Source: Haliotis asinina
Taxonomy: Eukaryota; Mollusca; Gastropoda; Lepetellida; Haliotidae
DNA: 64,000 bases
Direction: 5' to 3'
Assembly: GCF_037392515.1 (NCBI RefSeq)
Contig: NC_090285.1
Coordinates: forward strand, 5,645,501 to 5,709,500
Below, in pieces: positions 1 to 14,000 of this stretch (position 1 is the first letter of the stretch; every line of letters starts with the position of its first letter). A model generated the notes under the pieces. It did no database searches. It worked only from the letters and a program-made list of their open reading frames with translations, and was not told the origin of the DNA. A program made the translations under genes and the position numbers.

Positions 1-1204
1 GCTGCTGCTAGTAAATTTTTCATTGCATTGAGTTGCCTTTTATCGGTAAATTTAATATAATTGCAGTTAAAAACAACATCTTGGCACATTTAGATATCGA
101 CTTTAGCACACTGCGCATATGCAGATCAAGCCATGCTATATGATTGGCTGATACAGACAGTCGCACACTGCCACGCCCTGTTATCTATTTATAGCCATAG
201 CCAGTGGAAATCATTGTAGTGAAAAAAATGGCTTCCAGTGGTAAAAAGGAACAGCATACACTGACAGGGTTCTTTTCGGGAACAAATAAAATGCAAAATA
301 AAAGTCAAACATCTAATCCAGTGGTTAAGGGTATGGAGAAATATGGCAATGTTTTTTTCCAATTGTGACATAACAGCCCCATGCCTTTTCTTTTATTTTG
401 TCATATTTACGTAATCAGAAAATTATCATAAAAAGATATCTTAAATAGTACATATAGACACCCATTTTCTGTTATAAGATGCTTTCCACTCGCTAACATG
501 ACACAATAGTGGAAAATACCTCCGTTTTATAAGCTTCGTATGAATAACATGCAAAGCAGCTGGCCAGTATCGTTCGATAGCTGTGATTATCAACTATATG
601 ACTGTAACCTTCTGATTGCCTCAGCATGGCATCGAATCAATAATTGTATTTAATGTAGGTCTAATGGACATATTCTCAAACAACAAACAACACACAGCAC
701 ACCCTGCAACACATTTATGGACAGTATTTTGTTATAAATACTGATTACTTTCTCTCCATATAAAAACTGGTTCAGCAGGAATTTTCAGACCCTGTCGGCA
801 TAAGCCACCGGCAACTTTCAATACCACTAGGAAATATGTGAATATGTGCTCATTCTACCTCAATGTACAATCATGCAAATATTTCAGCTACTTCATCCCA
901 GCATCATAAGCTTAAACAGACTGCATAACAATTTGACCATTTTGCCTTTTGTGATAGCAAATCAAAAACTGTTTCAATATAACCTGTCAGTTCCTCACTG
1001 ATCATGAATCATCATGCCCTCTTTTCAAAAGTTATTTTGAAAAAATGCAATTTCTGTGTTAACCATTGTGTTTAAACTCGGAAAACATCCTCTACCATCA
1101 CAGAAACCTTGGTAGAATGCAGCTGAACCAGTTCAAAACAACAGTAGTCGATTTCTTTTGAATGTATACTGGCCATGAGGCCTGTGAACACTAAGTTCTG
1201 TTAC
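1..1204. other. Intron or 3' flank of CCDC81
   Basis: I see no exon, repeat or regulatory signal here that I can support. It should be the intron after exon 10. Confidence 0.5.
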
Positions 1205-2034
1205 CTGTGAGGCCAAATCTTTGAAGTACTCCTGCTGCTTGGGGAACCGAGGTGGCGTGAGAGGTCTTCGTTGGAATATGTAGGATCTCTGTGGATGGAA
1301 TTAATCGTTTAACTGACAGGAAAATACCACAAGTAACACATTTTTTTCTGATTTTTGCTTTATTGCTGCATTACTCCTGCTTAGTGTCTCTTTTTGGTTG
1401 GCCTGTTTGTTGTTTCACATCGCACTCAGCAATATTCCAGCTATATGGCAACAGGGTGTAAATAATCAAGTCTGAACCAGACAATCCAGTGATCAACAGC
1501 ATGAGCATCTAGCAACACACCAATGATACAATGGCATATATCAAGCAAGTCAGCATGCCTGACCACCTGATGCTGTTAGTTGCCTCTTTCAACAAGCACG
1601 TGATACTGAAGATCAGTTTTTACCTAGATCTTCACAAGTCAGTCTATACAATTTTAATGATGACAAGCAACAATTGATCCACTCAGGGTACAATTACACA
1701 CAGTAAAACCATATCATTAAGCCTGAATATATGATATATTCAATTCCTTCTCACAATCAATTCTAATGTGGAATGCTGTCATCAGAACATTCACTTTACC
1801 CAGTGGTGCATATAACACTGTGTCTGAACTTACTCACAACAGCCACACTTACTGGATGAGTTTATTTCCAAGTTTCATTGTAATCATTTCTTTAGTTCCA
1901 CACAGAAGATGATGAGGGACACTTACATGGAAATCTGTGTCTCTGGCCTTTTTCTTTTGAATAGTAGCATCTGCTACTCCAAGATTGAAGGCAGCCATTT
2001 TCTGAAGGTCCTGTCTCTTGGACAAGTTGTTCTC
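1205..2034 (-). CDS. CCDC81: CCDC81 exons 9 and 10, C-terminal coiled-coil region
   Basis: Exon 9 (2034-1927) encodes ENNLSKRQDLQKMAAFNLG and continues to DTDFH. Exon 10 (1288-1205) encodes RSYIFQRRPLTPPRFPKQ and continues to DLASQ. The AAFNLGVAD and RRPLTP blocks are family signatures. Exon 10 ends in phase 0 at the donor GTAACA, so at least one more coding exon must follow, and I cannot find it in 1-1204. The intron at 1289-1926 contains a dispersed SINE-like copy (about 1420-1612). Confidence 0.87.
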
Positions 2035-5000
2035 CTGAAATAAGATGCTAAACATGAAAAGAAACAGTTTCAGGGCACTCAACAGCCATCATAAAGTCTG
2101 AAACAGAAACTGTACAAAGAGGCTAGATTCATTAGTCAAAACTGGCCCAAAACATCCCTAGACCTTTGATTTTTAACACTAGGTTATGACAAAGATGCCT
2201 TGACAATTTTTTTTATCTTGTTTGTTTTTGGGGGTTTAATGCCACATTCAACACTTCAGATACATAACAGCAATAAGTAGACCAGACAATCTAGTGACAG
2301 ATACCTATGAGGAATGATCCTTAACTGTAGTGGTGTGATGATACGCAATCAACCAAGTCTCAGAGTCTGACCACCTCACAGTTACCATTTGTGACCAACA
2401 CAGGTAAGTGGGAACCAGGGCCCTGTTTCACAAAGCTCTTGTAAGCATAAGATCTCAAAATCTTTCTTGTAGCAATCATACATCCTTAATAATGTCGCAA
2501 CAATGACTTTAGATATGCGTAGTGCTACAAAAGCTTTGTGAAAGGGGGCTCTGTTCTTACCCTGGATTTCCAGGGGATGAAACTGAACTCTAGTTATACT
2601 GACATGTTCTGCAATGGTTTGTTCTGCGTCCTTCATGGCCTGGTACTGCTGCAACAATCTGTCCTCCTCCACCTCCCGACGTCGACGCTCCTCCACAAAT
2701 GATACAGGGATGTTGCGTCGAGCCCGCTGATGACACAAATAACACAGCTCCTGTCCAGCATGGGGATGGCCACAACTTGCACTGTGTTGGCGTGCACGGT
2801 CCATGGCAGTCTGGTCAAAAGTGACCCCTCTCTCCAGGGGAGCTAACTGCCCTGCAGACATTGGCTTGTCAACCACTGGAGGCTGAGGCACAAACCTGAA
2901 GTGTTGGGGAAAGAGTGAGTGAGTGAATTCACTTTAAGTGCACTTTGAACAGTATTTCAACTAGTGTCCAGTGTAATGGAATTTAGATCAGGGTACAGGA
3001 ATCCTAGTGATAAACCAATCAAAAACTCAATCATGGGGAATTTTTTTAAACTATAAGGATATCATAATCAAAATTAGCACCGCACCTCACCTCACCGCAA
3101 ACTGGAAAACAATCCAACCAAAACGTTTTCAAGTAACTTGTTAAACAAAATATCCTCGGCAGTTGGTGCAACTATATACCCCTGATACTCACCTGCTATG
3201 TTTAAAATGAGAAACATCTTTTTCTTTCTGAAAACCATTTTGCTTCAGCACTACTAGGTAACTGAAAAGATCAGTGAAAGATATCTTATTACTAAGATAT
3301 CATGTCATGGATTGTACCAATTCTACTTACACATCCTGTAGTGGAGCAGGCGAGGACTTGGTGAGGTTTGGTGGTGTTGGCGGTTGGGAAGGTCTAGCCG
3401 ACCCTATTTGTAGATCATCTAGTAGACACATTCCACTTGCCTTGGGAAGCGGCATTGTCATACGTGATGCTGATCGTACCGGACCTAAAGGTTTTTGGGG
3501 TGCTGTAATAAAAAAGAGTGTTAAAGATGATATTTTAGCATACCAAACTAGCAATATCATGAAATGTTGAAATCATTATGATATCTAACATGTGAAGTTT
3601 GGCTGAACAGATTACATACTGCATAAAGTTCCCATCAAGCACACACTATGATTAATGGATGACATCATTCATTCAAACCACACTGATCCACAGCAGACAA
3701 AGTAGAGTGGGTTATGTTCTGATTTCATTGTTCATCATACATTTGCATATTCAATTTTCTACCTAAACAATTGTATTTCATCCTAACAAAGTAGTAAGCT
3801 CAGGATAGAAATCCATATTCTAAGTACTGTCTCCTAATGGACTCTCACTGTTTGAACACAATGGGTTCCTGGTCCATAGCGAAGGTACAGCCTAATGACA
3901 TACTGAATTCAAAAAATGATTTTCCATTTCCAAGTTGTTGCATACAAGTTCTGAATTGGAAATGGATTTCATCAAGCATTCATATGGAAAATTGTAAGTC
4001 TATTGTCATGAAATCACAAGTCATAAATAACATCAGACTGATGTACATTTCCAAACTCCATAATAGTTAAGGTGCCAGCTCAGATATGTGAAGATACATC
4101 CTTTGTCATTTTAGTGTGTTCTAATAAGAAAGGATTTAGTCTATTATATTACTGCAACAAAAGGTGTGCTATCTTTCAGCCTGAACACACCAATCATCAT
4201 CCATCAATACATGTGTACACCATAATACCACAATCTGGTGTTCTTTTATCTCTGTGTAATGAAACCTTTAATACTTCTTCCCTGAGAATCTGTTTATAGC
4301 TAATCACTGTGCTTAGTATGCCCTTGACAATAAAATCCAATATTTTTCACAACCTGTGCAGGAAAACTTATTATAAATTGACATTTCTTTCACATATATT
4401 ATAACTACCAATGTAAAATAGAATATATCTAAACTTGCAAAACGACCTAAGGACTGTAATGATTGCAATACAGTGTACATACTAATTACTATTGTATGTT
4501 CTGACTCCCACAGAAGAATATGAACCATCACTTATTCAGAATATTTCAACAATGTGTATGTGACAACGTGTGTCCCAGTACACACACTGGGTTATTGAAG
4601 ACACCATTGATTTGTTGCCATCAGGTTCTGGCATCCAAGAGAGATGTGAAGAGAGTTGATGAAGCATGTCATGGCAGGCCATTATGTCAACACTCCCACA
4701 TGGCAGGTAACTGTCTTCACTCACAACTAACATCAACCATGTTGCTAGGGAAAGCTGTGTGACAAGATCAAAGCAACAACAACCTATAGTTGCCGTTTTT
4801 AACCAATATCCATCAAATGAGAGAAAATCAATCACCATGTTTTAACAATAAACAACTTAAATAGAAGACTTTTTCCAACAAGAAGTTGCATCCATAAAAT
4901 GTGTCATACATTCATGCTCTTCCAAACGTTAACTTCCTATCGAAGACTTTCATAAACAATTCATTTTGAGTCCTAAGTATTGATATTTAACATATTTTCT

Positions 5001-8000
5001 GCAATTGTTCCTTTAATGACATTCCAGAAGCACAAGAACATTTGCAGTTATTTAACTTTCGTAAGTAGCTAATTGGGCTAATATAATTCATAACACAGGT
5101 TGATTTTTTATACAAAACACAACCTGAGATTTACTCAAACAAAACCTGGCACATCAACTAAATAGAATTTCTTCATTTTCCAAAGGTTTCATTTACCACA
5201 CAAATATGTTGCCAGTTTAGGCCATTAATTCCTGTTCCACCTTTTTCCACTAACCAATTTGCTCACCCAGCTTTAAAAACATCTTATGTCTCTTCATGAT
5301 GCTCTACTGCAAAGATACAGCTTTAAGAACAACAAACTAGTAAAATCATATTGAACTACACAATTAATAAACTGTATGGAACCACTATCTTTAATGTGTC
5401 CATTTTGTTTTGTAGCTACATCAAAATCAATATAAACTCAACATTGCTTAGAAACAGCGCATCCAACACATTGATCTTGTCAAGCCTTACCTACATGTCA
5501 GTTATGCTGGAATATGGATTTTTTATCAAATGTCAGATCTTGTTATCTCAACCCTGACCTAACTGGGTTCCCAATATGGAACTGTTAATCTGGGTTTTCA
5601 GGGTGTCTCACTAAAATTAACCATTAAAGTAGGTTCTCATGGTGTCCACCAATACTTAATTGTTACACTGGGTCATTAGTTGTCCATCAACACTGCCATT
5701 CTCAGGGTGTCCACCAACACTTCACTTTCAATCTGGATTCTTAGGGTGAACATCAACATTTAAACTGTTAATCTTGGTTCTCAGGGTGTACATCAACATT
5801 TAAGAATCACATTGGGTTCTAAGGGTGTCCACCAACACTTAAACTGCTAATCTTGGTTCTCAGTGTGTCTGCTGACATTAAACATTTAATCTTGGTCCTC
5901 TGGGTGTGCATCAACATTTAACTATCACATTGGGTTCTCAGGGTGTCCATCAACACTTATACTGTTAATCTTGGTCCTCTGGGTGTCCATAACACTTAAA
6001 TGTTAAGACAGATTCTCTGGGTGTCCAACAACACTTAAATGTTAAGCCAGATTCTCAGGGTGTCCATCAACAGTTAACTATCACATTGGGTTCTCAGGGT
6101 GTCAATCAACACTTAACTCTTAACCTTGGCTCTCAGGGTGTCCACCAATGCTGTATTGCTAATCTGGGTTCTAAGGATGTTAAACTAAACTTAAACTTGT
6201 GTTCATTTCCCTTTTCTCTAGGAAAGGATTAAGAACAATTTGTGAATCAAATTCATGACAAGACTTGTAGTTTGTTATCATTAACTCAAAACATTTTTAC
6301 TATGTACTGGTACTAGTGACTGAATAAAGTCAGCAAAGACTGTTGGTAATCAGCAACCGATACATCAAGAGAGAATACATTGTATTAGCAGGTTTTAATG
6401 GCACTACAGTTTGTAACACCAAAATAACAACTGGGCAATAGGTGGCATCATGATAACCGTTCACAACTAAACATGAATATCAACACTTCTTTGTCAAACC
6501 TCTACTGTGAAACACACAGGGGGGTTGTAGGATTCAGAAGCTGTAGAATCAAACATAAACAATCACAGGTCATCATATTTGGGAACTGTAGTCACTAACC
6601 AACCATTCTGGAGTAGGGGTAAAACATTTTTCAAAAATAATTCAGTGTTCAATCATTCTGCTTTAAAATCGGTTCATAGGCAATCATGATTGTCATCTAC
6701 AAAATATTGTATGATACTCTTTATTTGCCTATGTGTGGCTCTCTCAATTTAAATCATAACACTAAGACTATTTAACCCAAGTGAAAACTCTTGCTTCATA
6801 TCCAAAAAATAATGGGAGGAATTTCAAAATTCTAACATGACATTAGACCCTCCCATCTTACACACAAAAGATATCTAACCAAAGAAAACCAGTAATTAAC
6901 AGTACTTACTTGTTATGTTGAAAGCCATATCTATTTAACATTAACAAAACAGAAAGTAACTGGTCGCTTCGTTTCCTCAGCTAGCTATCATCTGTCACAC
7001 ATGATGCCAACAAACATAGCAGATACTATGACAACAGCAGTAATCTCGTTATGTTCTCGTACAAAATACATTAATATTTAATTAGCAGTATGTTCTCATT
7101 GAATGCCGAGGAAGACATGCATGAATCATTGATCACAAAAAAAACACCAATACCTCAAGTGGTTAGTGATTGTTGATGCCACTGCTCTGCTTCACCGTTT
7201 CCTACTATCCTGTCTGAGATAGGTAGTGCCAGAGTCGTTAATCGATCGACGTAAAGTGGCAGTCATGTGGTGATGGAGGGCAACATATAGGTAACACGCT
7301 TCTACTGTATTTATTATGTCATACTTTCTTATCAATATCTTCTCACTCTGAATACAGCAATCAGTTATTCATGAGATGGCAACAACAGCATGACATAATA
7401 CAGTCTCCTCATTACTATTGTCCATTATGTAATGTTTAGGACTAGTTTAGATCAGGTGAAAATACCTGTCATTGCCGTATCTTAAAGGTGTGAACGTATG
7501 GACTGATTTACATAATACTGATAATTATGTAATCAGATCAATGAAATTATGTGAACAAATATCAGAGATAATGTACATTTAACAAAGGGTATATTTGAGA
7601 ATACACTTTTTAACTAAAGTACAAAGTCTAGTACATTCTTGATGTTCAGCTCCATCCCAGGTTTAGACCCACACTTACAGAGTAAGGCAAAAAATCCTCT
7701 GCACAAAGTCAGTGACTAACCCGTTAAGCCACCAAGGTTTTCACAAATATGGAAGTCTGACAACTGTAACTTGGTCGTCTAAATCATATTCTTTGTTTGC
7801 CCACAGACATGAGTAATTTGTGATGCTTCCCATGGTTGACAGGCATTGTGTATTTTGCAAAAAGTTATGTATTGATACAAGCAGCTTGTGGGATATTTCC
7901 AGCATTTTGTATTGATCAGCAAGATGGGCAATGAATGATGTGTCTTGTGATCTAAACACTGACAACAAGCTTCCTGCCACTGACAACACAGAATAACAAG

Positions 8001-11000
8001 ATAGATAACCATTGTAATCTCACAGTGGTATTTTGTTGCCTTGGTAGTCAAACATCATTTGTGGAAAACCTGTTTTGACAGACTACCTCTTAACACTTTG
8101 TTTGAGTCCAAATTAAATATGAAATGTGAACAAACTAAAATCAATGAAAAGCAGTGTTTGTTCACTTATTCTTCAAATCTCTCATTTTTCTCTTTTTGTC
8201 TTCTGCCTACTTAACTTTTTCAGGACACCATATGAACATAGGAGAGATCTGAATCTCTTCTAAAACCTTCTGACCAGTATTTTGAGGCTAAAAATCCATA
8301 ACCTGCACATTAAACACACACACCCAGATAGGCACTCATGCTTAGTACCAGAGTTTTGCAAAATCATTTAGTACTTCAAAATATATTTCTAGATTTTCTT
8401 TTCAAATATAACTGATCAATTTTATCAAAAAAGTTGTGGACCACATGAGCTGCATCCAAGAACTTGGACATGTGACAATCTGCTCCACCGTTCATTTAGA
8501 CAAGCAAAGCTAACTTTTTCTCTAAAGACCCATAATACAGTTTTACACAAAATTAAGGCTTCAGATTATTTGACTTATGTATACAAGTGAGTTACCACAT
8601 ACAATACCTAAAAAGTTCATTATGGCCATAAACAAAATCTTACGTTTTGAGTGACTGCATGACTGTTCCTCTGCAGGATTTTTTTATCAGTTACATTAAG
8701 AGCATGTCAGTTTAAGATGTGGGAGACAAACCAGATGTCACACAATCTTTAGTCCTGTAGCATTTGGAGAAATCCATCAGCATGGTGCAGACAAATCAAG
8801 AATCATGATTAGGGGGAAGGGGACTCAACCCTACACGGCATTCTGCCATCAGCAAGGGAGAAAACTCTGTTCACTAGACTACAGGACCAAAGACAACATG
8901 TCCAACATATCCCCCAACTAAGTCTGAGAGACAAAAGTATCTGATGCCTACGAAATATCTGACAATGACTCAACACTTACCATCAGAAGTGTCTGGTCCT
9001 AGTTCAGCATTAGTCATAGTGTTGCCTGCAGGCTGTTCATCACCCTCATTAAGGATGTTGTCGATGGCGGCAGCAGTGTGGATGTCTCCAACAGTGTGTT
9101 CTTCCATGGCTACAGGGTGAAGCTGGGCCTGGTTCTCTGCAGCTTGGATCTCCATGGCCTGGTCTTCTGCTACAGCTGCTGCCAAAACATCAGCAGGAAT
9201 ATCCCCTCCCTCCTCAGCAGAAAAGGGGTCTGGGGCCTGGTCTAGGGGGTCCCCAATCAGTCCAGGGCCATCTCCTTGATTATCTGCGCCAACCTCTTCA
9301 GTCTCTGCTACTGGTTCAAGACATCCTGCTATCAAGGCATTGCTGTTCGATGCTGTGATTCTATAGAAAATGTTTTAGAAAATGCTTTATTGTGTTATTC
9401 ACCATATCACATGGTTTCTCATGGTTTCCACATTCTACTATTATGTCCTTAAGAACTGATAGTACATAATTTAGCACTTTTCCCCAAAATATCAGATACA
9501 TAATGCCAATGGGTAGTGGAATTCATAAGGCAAAATGAAACAAACATCTAAAGACACATGAAAATATAGACTGAATAGATCACACAGAATAGAAAGATAG
9601 GAAGAGAATAAAAATCTTTAACCAAAAATACCAGTCAGTCTCAAAATAATAATGTAAGGGTATCACAAGAAACGCAAGACAGATGATTCAGATTTTAACT
9701 GAAATAAACAAAATATAACATGCTACCATGTTAAAATGTATATATTCATATACATTATTACAAACACCATATGACCCATATATAGAAACAACAACAAGGG
9801 TTAAGAATGGTGTATATATGTGCTGTAATGTAAGATGCACAGGAACATGTAGCTGTAGAAGTATTTAAAAAAATGCATTTCAAGCATGCATTCCAGATTT
9901 ATGTGATCGATGGGAGATAAAAGATGATTTTGTTTTCGTGTACAGGGTCGGTGGGGTAGCCTAATGGTTAAAGCATTGGAACATCACGCTGAAGACTCGG
10001 GTTCGATTTCCCACATGGGCACAATGTGTGAAGCCCATTTCTGTTGTCCACCACCATGATGTTGCTGGAATATTGCTAAAAGTGGCATCAAACCATACCC
10101 AATCAATTTTGTGTACAGCTATGTATTCTTGTGGTTAGAAGTGTGACCACCACGCCCACAGTGGGGCAGACAGACAGACAGAGAGACAGCACACTGAAGC
10201 AAGGCTAGTAGTGAAGGCTGAGTGCATGCCACATTCAATAGTACCTGTTATTACCAGCTCCACTGAAACCAGAGGATCACACATTCACCACACGGTGCTT
10301 GTATACATGTGCAGTATAAGCATATATACAATAGGCCGGTATATACTGCCAGTGTCAGCCTGTATATGTTTGTCACCATGGTTATTTTAGAGAATCCAGT
10401 ATTATATCCAGTTATATATTCCTGTCAGTATTAGACATTCCACACTCTCAGACATGTCAGATATCTTGTACCCCAAAACTGATGAGAAAGTTAATAACTC
10501 CATGTTTATCCTAAGCCAGAAAAGACATGCAGTTAATTAGTTAAATACTAAGACCAGTCTACCCTAGGCAATCACTGCTGAAAGTAACCTTTGGACATTT
10601 CATAACAGATTATTAATTTGTTATCATTTTTTAAATCATGAGAAAACATACTTTTAGACGAAGGTTGTTACCTTGCACAGATATTTCCTTAGAAATGTTT
10701 CTCATTTCCCTGCATGAAACAATTATTTTCTATATTTTTCAAAACGAAATGATTCATATTTTAAAAGTATGCTTTATGTTTTCAGAATGCTTCATCACTG
10801 CTGAATTATTGTTGTGTAACGCCAGTCAGTTAGGAGCATATCCATGATACATCATAATTATTTTCTGTAGAAGATGCAGAATGTGGAATTAGTAAAGTAA
10901 CTTTTTGAATTTTGAGTTTGCTACGTCCAAGGCTGACCTTGTTAGGAATATATGTTGATTAGTGTCACAAGTCCACCGCAAACTCATCACCATGGTTACA

Positions 11001-14000
11001 CAACTTACTTTGGAAGGACAAGTGTGTTGCTGGTGGGTGGTCGAGAGAAACATCGTTCCGATATGACTGAATCCACAGTGCCCGGGCGCTGCAACATACA
11101 ACAGTATATTTCCTTACCAGCAGTTTAACAAGAAAAATATCTCTTTATTTCTCTTAGCTAAGAAGGAATAACCCATTTTATTTCGAATTCTGAATATTAA
11201 CAAATATTTCCATAACAGGTCAGGTGACCTCTTCCTAATATGCCCCTCAACATGCTCAAACGGTAAGATTCCATAACTCTGCATTAAAATTCAACTGGAG
11301 GACTTCAGATCTGTTCTTAAACATTTTACATGTGTTTACTTACCAAGGAAGTGTAAACTTACCTCATAAAAAAAATAGAAATGATGACATGAATTCATGA
11401 TGATTGCATCAATACATCAAAGATTAAAACACATACAATTGTTCCCCAAAACATACATCAAAACTTCAAACTCTTCATCAACTACCTTTAGGCCTGAACA
11501 GTTGAATTATTTTGAAAAACATATATCCTTTGATTCTTGAAAGCTTTAGGACTATACAGAATATAAACTCTAAAGCAGGGGAAACACCTCAAAACGGATT
11601 GAATCAATGTGTATGTTCAGTTAGGTGATAATGTCAGAATTAATTACCTTCAGCGGTGGAGAAGATAAAGGGGAAGTATATTATATATCACTACAGACAT
11701 TGTATAGCAATGTGTTGGGTGACCAACACAAAATAAGGACAACTAAGAAAATTTTTTTTTTTGTGGGGTTTGCATGGTAACATGTGTCTCAGCAGTAGTA
11801 TTGATGAAGGTTAGATATGCCATTTAATGAGCATTCTGTAATTCTCATTTTCACAATATCAACTTGTGACACAAACTTTGTGATACATTAATAACTGATT
11901 ACAAAGACAGAACACATCACTTGAGTTTTAACAGAGTGTGTCTTCTTAAGACATGCATGTATAAAAATATAGAAAATATAAATATACAAATCTGTGTGTG
12001 AGAACACCAGGGGTTCTAACACTTGCTTGGATACAGCATCCAACCACAATGTAGAGTCCTTACTGGGTGTAGTACACAAGATAGCTTTTCAAAAATGTCT
12101 TCAAACTAAGATTTGAAATAGTCTCAATATTCTGAAAAGCAAAACTTGGTGGCAAATTCATCTAAGATCCTGATGTAATGAGACAATTCAAAAACTAAAA
12201 GTACTCAATGTATTATCCAAAATTATATTACAAAACTATATGCGAGGTAAACAATTAACAGGAGTGTAGGTCAGTTTGACCCTTACTAAGATTAACACTT
12301 AGCAACCATTGTGTGTTGATATTTGTTTTTCACATATCAATTACAGTATGTTAACTAGCCTTTGAAAACGTTCTTTTTTATTCTAAACAAAGGCATATTT
12401 GAAGTGTTAGCTTTTCCAAAAATATTCCAGTTTGTTTTTCACAAAATCACCTGTATAATAACTGTTGTTTTAAAATTGGGTTGGTTTAAGATAGCAGTCT
12501 TATGAAAAAGCACTAAATCATAATGACGGTATAAATGAAATATGATAAGAAAAATAATTTAGCTGGGGGATGACTATTCCATGGCCATGACATTCACAAC
12601 ATGTTTGTTAACATAATGTTCAGATAGTTGCAAGTTCATCTCAAAGTATGGCTGCACTGACTGATGGCAATATCATAAGTGAGCAACACTGGTACTCCTT
12701 ATCTTCTTCCTTTTAAACAAGCGATAATTACGGAAAATACATTACAAAGTGGTATGTATTTAGTGGCGGAAATGGTTGGATAGGAAAATGGAAGGATGAG
12801 GTGTAACATGACAATGAACAGAAAATGTAGGTGGTGTATTGTACTTAAGTAGCAAACAAGAACGAGAACATGAGCATGTAGTAAAAGCAGGAAGATTTGA
12901 GGTGACTTGGTTAATAATCCACCATGCATCGTTTGCTGAAACATTTGTGCAGAACAATGTCCCAGTGACAGTTTGAGAGAGTATTGTCCACCCCTCTTGT
13001 ACTACCTGGTGCAGCTAGCACAGCTGGTAGCCTTTTGAGGTACACATCTTTCAGCCATGTCCCAGTCCTGCTCAGTGAGGGAAAATACAGACCTCATGGC
13101 CGACCATTGCTGTGTACTGCTGGAGTCAGTGGGTATAAGTGTTATCATAAAAGATATAAACACAATTGGCACCTTGCTAGATTGTGTTGATTTGGTATTG
13201 GTGGTACAATACATGGCAGCCAACAATTTCTAATGGACTTGTCAGTTACTTGGGGCTCAGTGCACGTGAACTGTGATCTGGTGGTTTGGGTCTGATTTCA
13301 AAAAGTCTGGTGTCTCATTAATCAGTCCCCTGGTTTGTGTTGTTGACCCTAAACACCTTGTGCAGGGCCAGTCATTTATCATTTGTGTCTGTAAAACATG
13401 TTCCAAAGTCTGCAAATTGCAGACTTAGACAAATATGTCTCTACCAGGATCACAATTACTGCATTTAATACAAGAGTAGAGTACTAACTCATTAACTAAC
13501 CCATTACAGTGGACAATGAATCTCTGATTAAAGTGACAAGATCAAGACTAAACCCTGATACACAAGTCTGGAGGAATTGCATGATCCAAGTGCAATGTTC
13601 CAGGTGTTATGGCTTGCATTCTAATTCAAAAAACGTTTCAACAATGGCAGTCTCCTAACAACAGCCCAAAACAACTACTTGTCATGATCCTCTGTCTGTT
13701 TGCTATAGTATATATACAGTCATTGAGTCACTATCATAACAAATGCCCAGATATCCTCTAGATTCATGAACATCAATGCAGCCTATCTAACAAGCATACT
13801 TGCTGTATTAACCTATTGTATTTGTTCTTAAAATAAATCTACAATCAAACATCCAAATTCAAACAGGATTTCTGCATATGAGTGAGTGAAAATACTCACA
13901 TTTCAAGAAAGATGAAAAGTACACAAGTTCACCAGCTCTTCGATTGTTTGAAAATTGTAACAAATAACTGCCTACTTTCTGCCTACTGAAAGAAAGTAAT

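Noticed and set aside
2382..2603. Reading frame continuing from CCDC81 exon 8 to 2382
   Set aside because: It reads through the donor at 2603 into a fold-back element. Only the part above 2604 fits the family and the phase of exon 9.
5562..6185. CRISPR-like repeat array
   Set aside because: The same reasoning applies: contiguous imperfect 40-bp units with no spacers.
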